From JACOND01 sp965202795 (GTDB lineage Bacteria > Bdellovibrionota > Bdellovibrionia > Bdellovibrionales > UBA1609), in the NCBI GenBank assembly GCA_965202795.1, contig OZ241848.1:1488001-1552000 (forward strand): DNA of 64,000 bases, given 5' to 3'. Positions 15,866-23,584 of this stretch are shown here, one piece after another. The notes beneath the pieces are model-generated. The model had not been told where the DNA came from. It ran no database searches and saw nothing but the letters and a program-made list of their open reading frames with translations. Each line of letters starts with the position of its first letter. Positions within the stretch are counted from its first letter, which is position 1. The translations under genes and the position numbers were made by a program.

Positions 15866-17197
15866 TCATTCAGCTTTGCCGTTTTGAGCGCCCGCTTTCG
15901 GCTGGCTTTTCAGCTTGCCGTTTTTGAACTTGATAATTTCAGCTTCAGGCAGGCCGGTCACCTCAGAAATCAGAGAAATCTCCAAATTTTTCTGGAGCAT
16001 ATTGAAAATGACCTCTCGCTCCCTTGTCTGCCGGCCTTCTTGGCGGCCCTCTTGGCGGCCCTCTTGGCGGCCCACCTGCCGGTTTTTTTTGCCAACCTCT
16101 TCCATTGTGTCTATAAACTGCATAAAGTTTTTCCCTCCTGTGGCTTTTTTATCGATCTCCTTTAAAACCTCCCAGTTAAACCGCCTCGGATGAGCGCTGC
16201 AAATGTAATCAACAGCCTTGTTTATTAGAGCCTTCCAGTCCTCAAGGCTTAAAGCGGCCCCCATGCGAAACAGCTTTTTAATAATCCGCTCAGCCCGCTC
16301 CCAATCCCCCTTCAAATCCCATATATACTGCAGAATAAACAATGCCGGATGAGAAGTCAAGCCCTCTGCCCTTCCCTCATCCAGCTCCCTCAAATTCAGC
16401 AGAAAATAACGAAAGTTCAGAACATGCCCCTTTATTGCATCCCAAACCTCCGCCGCGGCCCTGGACTGGGCCGGCGAAAGCTGGCTCTTAAAATCCCGCA
16501 GCAGCGAGCCATGGAAGTCCAGGGGCTGGGTCCACTTTGGCCTTTTTCCACTGTAGGGAACAATTGGGATGATGGGCATCTTCAAGGCCCGGTAAGCCGG
16601 AGTCTGATACTCCAGAAGAATCTGGTGAATGTCCTTTCCCTGGTGGCTCCGGTGCTCTAAAAGAAACAGCAGGCCCAGCCGTCCGCCGCCGTTTTTAATT
16701 TTCACAGAGCAGAGGATGTCAGTCCGCCTCTCTCTCATTTCCTCGCTTAGGAAGGTTTTCATTTCGACCTCCAGGGAGCTCCAGTCCAGCAGGTTGAAGA
16801 GTTTTTCAGGGAGCGCAAGCTGAAAGATGTCGGGGGTGTATCTTTTTTTGGAAAAAACCTTTCGGAAGTAAGAGTCATGGACTGAAGCCCCCCTGCGGGT
16901 TTGTTTATCTGGACGGCCTGGCAGCCGCTCCCGGCCCTCCGCGGAGCGGCAGGTCCCTCCAGAGGAGGCTTGTTTACTGGGCCGGCCTCTCAGTCGTTCC
17001 TGATCCGCCGGAGAGTGGCGAGCTTGTCCGGAGGGCTGGCTTTTTGCTGTCCCAGCGGGGCGGCCTGCCCGACCTCCGCCAGCGGGACGGAGATTTTCTG
17101 GTTTGCCGGAACGGCCTCGCGGCCGTTCATGGGCAGATCTGCTCCCTGATTTGTCCTTTTTTCTTTTTTTTCCCTTGCCGAAAATGTTTGCTTTCAT
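15866..17197 (-). CDS. Rpn-family recombination-promoting nuclease/putative transposase
   Basis: PD-(D/E)XK enzyme of the Transposase_31 (YhgA/Rpn) family, 443 residues. ATG 17197 is preceded by AGGAGGG. After the basic leader MKANIFGKGKKRKK comes about 90 residues encoded by family A repeats (for example QERLRGRPSKQASSGGTC), then the nuclease domain from HDSYFRKVFSKKRYTPDIF, with catalytic D in RRTDILCSV and E in LLFLLEHRSHQGK. The C-terminus has (Q-E-G-R)n repeats and a short helical domain (EVIFNMLQKNLEISLISEVTGLPEAEIIKF). An internal ATG at 16123 with its own Shine-Dalgarno could give an 85-residue product. Near-identical to 46153-47541. Confidence 0.85.
   Translation of the reverse strand: MKANIFGKGKKRKKDKSGSRSAHERPRGRSGKPENLRPAGGGRAGRPAGTAKSQPSGQARHSPADQERLRGRPSKQASSGGTCRSAEGRERLPGRPDKQTRRGASVHDSYFRKVFSKKRYTPDIFQLALPEKLFNLLDWSSLEVEMKTFLSEEMRERRTDILCSVKIKNGGGRLGLLFLLEHRSHQGKDIHQILLEYQTPAYRALKMPIIPIVPYSGKRPKWTQPLDFHGSLLRDFKSQLSPAQSRAAAEVWDAIKGHVLNFRYFLLNLRELDEGRAEGLTSHPALFILQYIWDLKGDWERAERIIKKLFRMGAALSLEDWKALINKAVDYICSAHPRRFNWEVLKEIDKKATGGKNFMQFIDTMEEVGKKNRQVGRQEGRQEGRQEGRQTREREVIFNMLQKNLEISLISEVTGLPEAEIIKFKNGKLKSQPKAGAQNGKAE
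16121..16139 (-). promoter_or_regulatory. Internal ribosome-binding site and start inside rpn
   Basis: On the minus strand AGGAGG (16134-16139) stands 10 nt before ATG (16121-16123), in frame with the Rpn C-terminus (MQFIDTMEEVGKKN). The same pair is present in the copies at 15718-15736 and 46420-46438. Confidence 0.5.
16900..17135 (-). repeat. Repeat family A inserted in frame in rpn
   Basis: Plus-strand text such as CTGGACGGCCTGGCAGCCGC, CCGCGGAGCGGCAGG and TTGTTTACTGGGCCGGCC shows about three family A units. All are multiples that keep the Rpn reading frame open. Confidence 0.8.
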
Positions 17198-17272
17198 GGC
17201 TGTCCCTCCTGTTTGGTTTTTGCCCGCCGCCGCTAAAACCTCTGTTTGAAGCGTTGGCGCGCAATAATATTT

Positions 17273-17404
17273 GTCATGCAAAAAACGATCCAGCCAAAAT
17301 GCCCTCGAAACCCCGGTTTTGGGGGGTTTTGAGAAAAAAATATTCCATTTTGGCGCAAAAATATTCCATTTTGGAATATTTGCCGCATTGCGTCAGGATT
17401 TTTC
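17273..17404. repeat. 132-bp upstream block shared with 47805-47935
   Basis: Nearly identical to the sequence upstream of the fourth Rpn gene, including ATGCAAAAAACGATCCAGCC, a C/G-rich hairpin (CCCCGGTTTTGGGG) and the AATATTCCA palindrome. It marks the 5' flank of the duplicated Rpn unit. Confidence 0.8.
17360..17380. promoter_or_regulatory. Perfect palindrome AATATTCCA-TTT-TGGAATATT
   Basis: Nine-base arms with a 3-nt spacer; a half site ATATTCCATTTTGG lies 21 nt to the left. Conserved at 47891-47911 and degraded near 46019. It could be an operator for the Rpn gene or an element end. Confidence 0.5.
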
Positions 17405-17426
17405 AGGGGGCAGCAGAGTCAGAAGG

Positions 17427-17482
17427 CGTTTGCCGGGGCGGCCTGGCGGCTGTTCCCGGTCCGCCGCGGAGCGGCAGGCTTA
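17427..17482 (+). repeat. Repeat family A, single unit
   Basis: GTTTGCCGGGGCGGCCTGGC followed by GGCTGTTCCCGG and CCGCGGAGCGGCAGGCTT, between the Rpn upstream block and the IS110 element. Confidence 0.8.
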
Positions 17483-17584
17483 GCCTGATAAAATGGACCC
17501 AGCCTTTTAAAAGGATCGGCTTCTAAAAAGAGCCATGATAATGATGATGATTATCAAAATCAACAAAAAAAAGGAGGGTCCAAG

Positions 17585-18628
17585 ATGAAAGTTACAACAT
17601 TAGGCATAGATTTGTCAAAAAATATATTTCATGTCCACGGGGCGGACAAAAGGGGGGCGGCTGTGTTCAGCCAGGCCCTGCGCCGCGCCCGTTTCCCAGA
17701 GTTTATGGCCAAGCTTCCCCCCTGTTTGATAGGCATGGAGGCTTGCGGCGGGTCCCATTATTGGGCAAGGGAGCTGAAAAAGATGGGCCATGATGTGAGG
17801 ATCATGGCGGCAAAGTTTATTAAGCCCTACATTAAGTCCAACAAGAGCGACAAAAATGACGCGGAGGGGATATGCGAGGCCGTTCAGCGGCCGGGCATGC
17901 GCTTTGTCCCTCAAAAATCTGTTTATCAGCAGGATATTCAGTCGCTCCACAGGATAAGGAGGAGGCAGGTTCGGCGCCGGACGGCTCTTGTGAATGAGAT
18001 CAGGGGCTTGCTTGGAGAATATGGGATAGTTCTGCCCCGCAGCATACAGAATGTGAGGGGCCGGCTGATGCCCGTCATTGAGTCTGAGGAGGGCATGGAG
18101 AAGCTTTCCCCCCGCGCGCGGGACTTCTTCCGGGAGCTTTACAGCGAGCTTGTTGAGCTTGACAAGCGGATTGATGGCTTTGACAAGCGGATAGGGGCTG
18201 TTTTTCAAGAGTCGGAGGCTTGCCAGCGCCTCGCGAAAGTGGAGGGTGTCGGCCTTTTGACGGCGACGGCCTTTGTTTCGGCCTGCGGGGAGAATGCGGG
18301 GGTGTTTAAGAATGGCCGGGAATGCGCCGCCTGGCTGGGTTTGGTTCCCCGCCAGAGCAGCAGCGGGGGGAAGGTCCGGCTTTTGGGCATCAGCAAGAGG
18401 GGGGATTGTTATTTGCGGAGTCTTTTGATTCATGGGGCGCGGGCGGCTTTAAGGCCTGCTCTGCGGAAAAAGGACCCCCGCTCCCGGTGGGCTGCGGGGG
18501 TGGAGAAGAGGCGGGGGCACAACAAGGCGGTTGTGGCTTTGGCGAACAAGAACGCGCGGGTTATGTGGTCGCTCCTGCGCTTTGAAAAGAGCTATAAGAG
18601 CGGGAGGATTTTGAAAAGCGGCAGTTAA
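17585..18628 (+). CDS. IS110-family (IS1111 group) transposase
   Basis: DEDD recombinase of an IS110-type insertion sequence, 347 residues, which moves a circular intermediate guided by an element-encoded bridge RNA. The RuvC-like half shows GIDLSKNIFHVHG (D9), GMEACGGSHYWARELKKMGH (E52) and NKSDKNDAEGICEAV (D89/D92); the Tnp half has VEGVGLLTATAFVSACG and AWLGLVPRQSSSGGKVRLLG, with the candidate serine nucleophile. Length and text are typical of intact IS1111 members, so it may be active. AGGAGGG stands before the ATG. It lies inside the Rpn cluster. Confidence 0.93.
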   Translation: MKVTTLGIDLSKNIFHVHGADKRGAAVFSQALRRARFPEFMAKLPPCLIGMEACGGSHYWARELKKMGHDVRIMAAKFIKPYIKSNKSDKNDAEGICEAVQRPGMRFVPQKSVYQQDIQSLHRIRRRQVRRRTALVNEIRGLLGEYGIVLPRSIQNVRGRLMPVIESEEGMEKLSPRARDFFRELYSELVELDKRIDGFDKRIGAVFQESEACQRLAKVEGVGLLTATAFVSACGENAGVFKNGRECAAWLGLVPRQSSSGGKVRLLGISKRGDCYLRSLLIHGARAALRPALRKKDPRSRWAAGVEKRRGHNKAVVALANKNARVMWSLLRFEKSYKSGRILKSGS

Positions 18629-18820
18629 AGCGGTGATTAAAGGCATTGCATAAACCAAGGAGATTGCCATAGTTTGCATTATGACAAAACAGGTAAGACC
18701 GGCTTTTCCAGAGCCTGAGAGTAAACAGGGCGCATTAAGACGCCGATTGCCTGATAAGGCGGAAAAGCGCGGATTTCATAAGGGCCAGGGGCAAAAGCCC
18801 CATTAACAGGCCGGATATAT
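18629..18820 (+). ncRNA. Candidate IS1111 right end with bridge RNA region
   Basis: IS1111-group elements encode their bridge RNA downstream of the transposase. The 190 nt here are non-coding and contain several short hairpins (CGCATTAAGACG; GGGGCAAAAGCCCC at about 18790-18803) after a CCGGCTTTTCCAGAGCCTGAG block that resembles the conserved downstream part of other IS1111 elements as I remember them. Guide loops cannot be assigned by eye. Confidence 0.4.
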
Positions 18821-18983
18821 GTTTGCAGTCTCATCCTGTTTTTTGGTTTGCGGGCTGTTTTGGCCTCCTTTGTTTAAGGCGATGCTTGTTTCAGGTGAGA
18901 TTAAAAAAGCTGCTTTCCCTGGCGGCGCGGGGGTTTTTGTGGAAAACTCCACTCCACCGCTTTTTTTCTTTCGGCTGTGTCCA

Positions 18984-19125
18984 TATATGTTTGCTGGGCT
19001 GGCTTGGAGGCCGTTCCTGGTCCGCCGCGGAGAGGCGGGCTTGTCCAGAGGGATGGCTTTGCGGCTGTTCCCTTCAAGCGGGTTAGGCAGCGGCAAAGCA
19101 GCAAGGCAAAGGCTCGGCACTGGGC
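18984..19125 (+). repeat. Family A repeat running into family B
   Basis: TGTTTGCTGGGCTGGCTTGG, CCGCGGAGAGGCGGGCTTGT and CCAGAGGG form the A unit; GGCTCGGCACTGGGCTCCGG at the right end is B-like. The same A-B junction, including TTCCCTTCAAGCGGGTT, recurs at 20528-20675. Confidence 0.75.
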
Positions 19126-19283
19126 TCCGGCTGATTTTTTTGGCAAAAGCAAAAGATGCCGGAGAGAGCGCGGAGGGCCGCCCTTTTCAGGGGGAAATGA
19201 CTGCTGCAAGGAAAGGCGCCTTTCAGCGCGGCAAGGCGCCGCCTTTTATTGCCGGACAGCCAGAGCAGCCCGAAGCGCGCGGC

Positions 19284-20309
19284 TCATTCAGCTTTGCCGT
19301 TTTGAGCGTTCGCTTTCGGCTGGCTTTTCAGCTTGCCGTTTTTGAACTTGATAACTTCAGCTTCAGGCAGGCCGGTCACTTCAGAAATCAGAGAAATCTC
19401 CAAATTTTTCTGGAGCATATTGAAAATGACCTCTCGCTCCCTTGTCTGCCGGCCTTCCTGCCGGCCTTCCACGCGGCCTTCCACGCGGCCTCTTTCTGTA
19501 AATTCTTCCCGTATTGTCATATAACCTCCTTTTGGCAATAACCCCCGGCGGACAGCCTCCCGCTCAGCCTCCGCCCATACCTCTGACTTCATTTTATACC
19601 CCTTAAGCAGATAGTCAAGGAAACTCAACAAAAAATCTGGATATTTCCTCAAAAAATCCCCTCCAAACATGCTCAAAACGCCCAAAACAAACTCAACATC
19701 CGCTCTGCGATCCCGAACATGCCGCAGCAAATACAGGCAGATGCCAATCTTAGACTTTGAATCCTTAAAAACCTCCTCAAGGCGCGGATCATGGAGATCC
19801 AGCAAATACGGTTTAAAACCCGGCATGTTTTGCCGCGCTATCCGGCTTTTCGGGGAAATCGGATGGCCAAGGGCCTCCCGAAGGGAAAGCGGGCCTTTGT
19901 AAGGCCTCTTTCCCTGATGAACCAAAACAAGCAAAATCTCTGGCAAAATGCCATGCTTTTCAAACTGGTCGTTTGAAAACTGCATTTGATAGCGGTAGAA
20001 CTGGGCATAAGTCTTCTTTGGCTCATGCTGCGATTTATGCTCAATCACGATGTAAGTCAAAACCCCCGGATCTGATAAAAAGGGGACGGCCACAACCAGA
20101 TCAGCCCTTTTGCCGTCGTGAAAGCTGTCTTTTGCCAGCCGGCAGCGCGGCCAGTCAAAGAGCGCGAATATTTCCAGGGGGAGGGCCGCCCGGCAGAGGT
20201 CTGCGGCCGCACCCGGCAGCTCGCAGGCTCTTTTGAAAAATCTGTCATGAATCCCAGAAGCTCCCGGCGCTTCTGCTGGACTGGAAGCTGTTTTTTTTTG
20301 TTCTGCCAT
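19284..20309 (-). CDS. Rpn-family transposase/nuclease, second subtype
   Basis: 341-residue PD-(D/E)XK protein of the Transposase_31 family. The nuclease domain starts at IHDRFFKRACELPGAAAD and shows GKRADLVVAVPF and YIVIEHKSQHEPKKT with the catalytic D and E-x-K. It differs from the other Rpn proteins in this half, but the last 60 residues (EGRQTREREVIFNMLQKNLEI onward) are almost identical to them, so the C-terminal module has been shared or exchanged. Inside the gene, AAAGGAGGTTAT precedes an ATG at 19520 that would give a 78-residue C-terminal protein. Start taken at ATG 20309 after a weak GGGGGAATT. Confidence 0.85.
   Translation of the reverse strand: MAEQKKTASSPAEAPGASGIHDRFFKRACELPGAAADLCRAALPLEIFALFDWPRCRLAKDSFHDGKRADLVVAVPFLSDPGVLTYIVIEHKSQHEPKKTYAQFYRYQMQFSNDQFEKHGILPEILLVLVHQGKRPYKGPLSLREALGHPISPKSRIARQNMPGFKPYLLDLHDPRLEEVFKDSKSKIGICLYLLRHVRDRRADVEFVLGVLSMFGGDFLRKYPDFLLSFLDYLLKGYKMKSEVWAEAEREAVRRGLLPKGGYMTIREEFTERGRVEGRVEGRQEGRQTREREVIFNMLQKNLEISLISEVTGLPEAEVIKFKNGKLKSQPKANAQNGKAE
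19518..19532 (-). promoter_or_regulatory. Strong internal Shine-Dalgarno and start inside rpn
   Basis: Minus-strand AAAGGAGGTTATATG: a near-perfect anti-16S match ending 4 nt before ATG 19520, in frame with the shared C-terminal module (MTIREEFTERGRVEG). Better than the ribosome site of the full-length gene. Confidence 0.6.
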
Positions 20310-21114
20310 AATTCCCCCTTTAATTTTTTTGGCTGGCTATGCCGCATTCCCCTGTATTTTCCCCTGCTCTTTCCCTTGGCATAAGCCTGCTGTCTTTGAG
20401 TCCAGCTGAAAGATCCCTTCTGGAGATATAAGCTTTCCCTTGATTTTTCTAAAACGCAAGAAAAAAATCCAGACTTTGGAGAGGCAGCTGCAGCGGGGGA
20501 AAAGCTCAGGCGCGGCGCGGGGGGCTTGGCCTGTTTGCTGGGATGGCTTGGCGGCCGTTCCCGAGCCGCCGCAGTATAGACAGGCTTGTCCAGAGAGCTG
20601 GCCTTTCGGCTGTTCCCTTCAAGCGGGTTCGGCAGCGGCAAAGCAGCCAAGCAGAGGTTTGGCGCTGGGACCTGTTTAAGCAGCTGGCTCTGAGGGCGCG
20701 CAAATGTCCTTTATAAAGGACAGCCGCAGGCCCTGCTCTGGGATTTAAAGCCCGATTTTCCCCGCCTTTAGGCTGGGCAGCGCGGGCCGCCCTCTTTGGC
20801 CTGGCCCGGCCAAAGCCGCCAAAGCCGCCGATAAGCTTCATTATGTTACATTTTTTTGCTTTGCCGGCTGCGGGCCGGGCGGGGATTGCCCCTCGATCTG
20901 GCTGCGCGGCGCATGGCTGAAAAAGCCATGCAGATGGCGGCAAAAGGCTGTGGCAGTTAACAGCGCCGGAAGGCCCATCCCTCCGGCGTATTTTGGCGGG
21001 GCATTGGCGGCTAAGGCCCGTTTCCAGCCGCAGCTGCCTCTCCCCCCGCTGATTTTTTGAGGCTGTCCGGCGATGGGCCGGGCTTTGGAGACTATCCATC
21101 CAGGAGGGATTCTC
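20310..21114. other. Gene-free repeat stretch upstream of the pilin gene
   Basis: Holds a family A/B composite (20528-20675), the right arm of the 30-bp inverted repeat (20822-20851) and GC-rich sequence with short hairpins (around 20740-20820). No open frame with a plausible start or family resemblance. Confidence 0.7.
20822..20851 (-). repeat. Right arm of 30-bp perfect inverted repeat
   Basis: Exact reverse complement of 14841-14870. It shares the AAGCTT core and is followed by T-rich sequence. Confidence 0.8.
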
Positions 21115-21774
21115 ATGAAAACAATTAAAGCGGTTTTTCAAGCTCTTTTCCCGCAAAAAAGAGCGCAGCAGGGGCAAGCTGGATTTTCATTGATCGAGCT
21201 TTTGGTTGTGGTAACTATTATGGGGATTTTGGCCGCTGTGGCCATCCCGGCTTATAACCGCTATCAGAGAGGCGCTAATCAGGGGGTTGTCACCGCGACA
21301 ATAACCCAAATCAAAAAGGCTTTTCCTGTTTGTTTGACAGCTAACCAATTTAATGATTGCGCCACAGACAGCATAAACGACACGCTACTTGCTCAAACAG
21401 GGGCGGAAATAGATTCAAATTTAAAAAGCGGGCAAAGGGCATGCTGGCTTGTTAAAGTAGACGGGGGCAATTATTCAGGATGTGTGGAGTTTGAAAATAA
21501 CAATACAGGCATTCCTAAAAGAGAAACTACTGGACAGCCTATAGGGACTCAATGCTCAACAATCAAGGCAAGCGGTTGCACTTGTGCAAATCAAGCAACC
21601 CCGCCTTCGCCGGCAAGCTGCAGCTGTCCATCTGGTTGCGGCAATGCAGTGAATGTTTCCTGCACCGCTAATTCATCAGTTGTTGTTTATGGTGCCAACA
21701 CTTGCGGAACAACTGGGGGGACAACAACGGCCGATCAGGCCACATGCAACACGGATGGGGAATGCGGAACTTAA
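21115..21774 (+). CDS. Type IV pilin/pseudopilin-like protein
   Basis: 219-residue prepilin. AGGAGGG precedes ATG 21115. The leader ends in a prepilin peptidase site QAG|FSLIELLVVVTIMGILA with G23/F24 and the conserved Glu at mature position 5 (E28), followed by the hydrophobic assembly helix ending AYNRYQRGA. The globular part is unusual: it is Cys-rich (at least ten cysteines, for example SGCTCANQ and CSCPSGCG) and Thr/Gly-rich at the end. It could be a major pilin or a secretion pseudopilin; no assembly genes adjoin. The terminator directly after suggests a single-gene transcript. Confidence 0.85.
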   Translation: MKTIKAVFQALFPQKRAQQGQAGFSLIELLVVVTIMGILAAVAIPAYNRYQRGANQGVVTATITQIKKAFPVCLTANQFNDCATDSINDTLLAQTGAEIDSNLKSGQRACWLVKVDGGNYSGCVEFENNNTGIPKRETTGQPIGTQCSTIKASGCTCANQATPPSPASCSCPSGCGNAVNVSCTANSSVVVYGANTCGTTGGTTTADQATCNTDGECGT

Positions 21775-21786
21775 CAGAAAAAACAA

Positions 21787-21813
21787 AGCCCCCGGATTGT
21801 CCGGGGGCTTTTC
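21787..21813 (+). terminator. Rho-independent terminator of the pilin gene
   Basis: AGCCCCCGGA (21787-21796) pairs with TCCGGGGGCT (21800-21809) across TTG, followed by TTTTCC. Confidence 0.9.
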
Positions 21814-21826
21814 CTAAGGTGGAAAT

Positions 21827-22309
21827 ATGAAAAGAAAAGGCAAACTGCTTATCAAAGGATCCCTTTCTAAAAGGGAAAACATGACAACGGAGCGCAAGCT
21901 GATTTTTGGGAATTTTTTCTTTCTCTTTTTCCTTGTGGCCACAACATGGGCCGGCTGGAAAGTGTTTTATAAGTTTCATGACTGCCAGGATCAGGCGCGG
22001 GATATTGCCAGAACTTCTGACGATCAGACAGATCTTGTTTTCTCTGTCTGGATTTTTGGAGACAGCATGCCGGCCAACAAGAAGGCGGCGGTAAAGTTTT
22101 ACCTTGGAAAAGGCGAGCCGCGCTGGCAGAAGGCGATCGAGCGCTATGCGGAAAACTGCCGGGACCGGGCGGCAAAGGATCGGCTTGTCTTTATGCTGAA
22201 GGGCTTTGAGCTTTACCTGATCACTAAGCAGAATATTTACAAAGACACAGAGGCCCCCGGCCTGGACTGGATCAAAAAAAACATGCCCATTGATGCTATA
22301 CTTGAATAA
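21827..22309 (+). CDS. Single-pass membrane protein of unknown function
   Basis: Not recognised. The 160-residue product has a basic N-terminus and one membrane segment (GNFFFLFFLVATTWAGWKVFY, about residues 28-48). After it come about 110 residues, probably periplasmic, with lone cysteines (HDCQDQ, ENCRDR). AAGGTGGA precedes ATG 21827; M19 (MTTERK) is an alternative start. It begins 14 nt after the pilin terminator. Confidence 0.6.
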   Translation: MKRKGKLLIKGSLSKRENMTTERKLIFGNFFFLFFLVATTWAGWKVFYKFHDCQDQARDIARTSDDQTDLVFSVWIFGDSMPANKKAAVKFYLGKGEPRWQKAIERYAENCRDRAAKDRLVFMLKGFELYLITKQNIYKDTEAPGLDWIKKNMPIDAILE

Positions 22310-22346
22310 GGAGATATTTTAACCAAAAAGCAAAAAGGAGGCAACC

Positions 22347-22601
22347 ATGACCAGAGAAGAAGCAAAGAAGGAAATTTTAGATGTCTTTAGGTTAAAGTGT
22401 TATGAAGATTATAACACACAGCCTATATCACTTCATGAGTTATCCGTATTTATAAAAGATAAAAAAGAGGGATCTCCACTTTGTAATTATACAAAAAAAC
22501 AGTTAGAAAGCTTATGCGGCGAACTAGAGAAAGAGGGGCATTTGAAATCAAACCTTAGACTTGGTTTTGGCGGTGATAAACATTATAGCTACATAAAATA
22601 A
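22347..22601 (+). CDS. Small helical protein, possible winged helix
   Basis: 84 residues, start at ATG 22347 after AAAAAGGAGGCAACC, a strong ribosome site. The pattern of helices then a G-G-turn (TREEAKKEILDVFR, KKQLESLCGELEKEGHLKS, LGFGGDKHYSYIK) resembles a winged-helix fold, but no family is recognised. The DNA is clearly more AT-rich than its neighbours, which suggests recent acquisition. Confidence 0.6.
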   Translation: MTREEAKKEILDVFRLKCYEDYNTQPISLHELSVFIKDKKEGSPLCNYTKKQLESLCGELEKEGHLKSNLRLGFGGDKHYSYIK

Positions 22602-22723
22602 GCCCTTAATCTCAAGTTTATTTGAATATCTGGCAGGCCGTCTTCCTGGACACAAGGAAAGGATTTTGAGAAAGTCTTGGCTGGCTGCCAGTGAAAAGAG
22701 AAATCCAGATAGGCCATAAAACA

Positions 22724-22738
22724 GGCGCTATAAGCGCC
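22724..22738. promoter_or_regulatory. Palindrome GGCGCT-ATA-AGCGCC
   Basis: Perfect 6-bp arms. The same palindrome with similar flanks (AAAAGG then GGCCTGTTTT or GCCTGTTTT) is at 25755-25769. Each lies 80-280 nt upstream of a gene for a small membrane protein. Confidence 0.4.
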
Positions 22739-22815
22739 ACAAAAAGGAGGGGCAGCCGGGCCTTCTCTGCCGCCTGTTTTCCTGTGGATTATGGCCAGCC
22801 TGGAATGAGATAACC

Positions 22816-23133
22816 ATGGAAGATATTACAGTAATCTTAAGCTATGAAGACAAAAAGCGGCTTGATTACATTGATAATACGCTTGAGAGAATTCATGATT
22901 CTCTTGAGAGGATCCATGATCCGCTTGAGATCAAGGGGCGGAATGAGGACATCCATGATTCGCTTGAGAGAATCCATGATTCGCTTATAGACATCCATAA
23001 TGCGCTTGAGGCCGGGCAAAACTCACTTATTGTTGTCTGTATTTTGGCGATTGCGATAGTTGTTTTTTTTGTTTTCTATTTTGAATGGCGCAAGAGAAAA
23101 AAACACGGCTCTTCGGAAGAATCTGTGGGTTAA
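22816..23133 (+). CDS. Repeat-bearing membrane protein
   Basis: 105 residues of unknown function. Residues 20-72 consist of a heptad-like repeat (LERIHDSLERIHDPLE, EDIHDSLERIHDSLIDIHNAL) that should form a coiled coil; a membrane helix follows (LIVVCILAIAIVVFFVFYF) and a basic tail. The orientation is probably N-terminus outside or in the cytoplasm depending on the missing signal. The repeat is also visible in the DNA as GAGAATTCATGATTC-like units, so slippage could vary its length. Confidence 0.6.
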   Translation: MEDITVILSYEDKKRLDYIDNTLERIHDSLERIHDPLEIKGRNEDIHDSLERIHDSLIDIHNALEAGQNSLIVVCILAIAIVVFFVFYFEWRKRKKHGSSEESVG

Positions 23134-23584
23134 AATGATGGAAGATCAGCTGAAAAAACACACTATTTTTAAGGTTATAAAAAGGGAGGGCAGGCGCGCG
23201 CCCCCGCTCCATCAAAAACAGCGCCCTTGTTTCCAAACCTTCTATAAAGAGAGGGAAGCGCGGGCTTTCGCGCAAAAACAAAATAATCAAAAATCCCGGC
23301 CAAGGCCTCTTTGCCCTGCAGAGACAGGCCGCAGCCGATCCGGGCGCTCAAATATTTGCGGAGGCAAAGTCCCTTATCAAAGCTTTTTCCAGAGGGCGGA
23401 GCCTTTTTTCAGCCCTCCCTTATAAAGCTTATAATGCAGCGCATAAATTTCAGAAAAAAAAGCAAAATAAAGATTGAAAAAATATAGAAAAACTTGTTAA
23501 GATTCAAACAAATAAGTTTTGCGCTTTTGAAAGGTTTTTGGGCTGCGCAAAAAAACAATAATAACAAAAAAGGAGACACTATTT
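23134..23584. other. Gene-free stretch before the HNH gene
   Basis: No convincing coding sequence. The right part (23430-23560) is very AT-rich, with AACTTGTTAAGATTCAAACA and AATAAAG-like runs, and probably holds the promoter of the HNH gene. A CTTATAAAGCTTATAA motif near 23410-23430 is near-palindromic. Confidence 0.5.

Noticed and set aside
17615..18433. Minus-strand frame inside IS110
   Set aside because: Antisense to the transposase; no start signal.
18819..19541. 240-residue plus-strand frame
   Set aside because: Runs through family A/B repeats and the reverse of an Rpn tail; a by-product of repeat codon bias.
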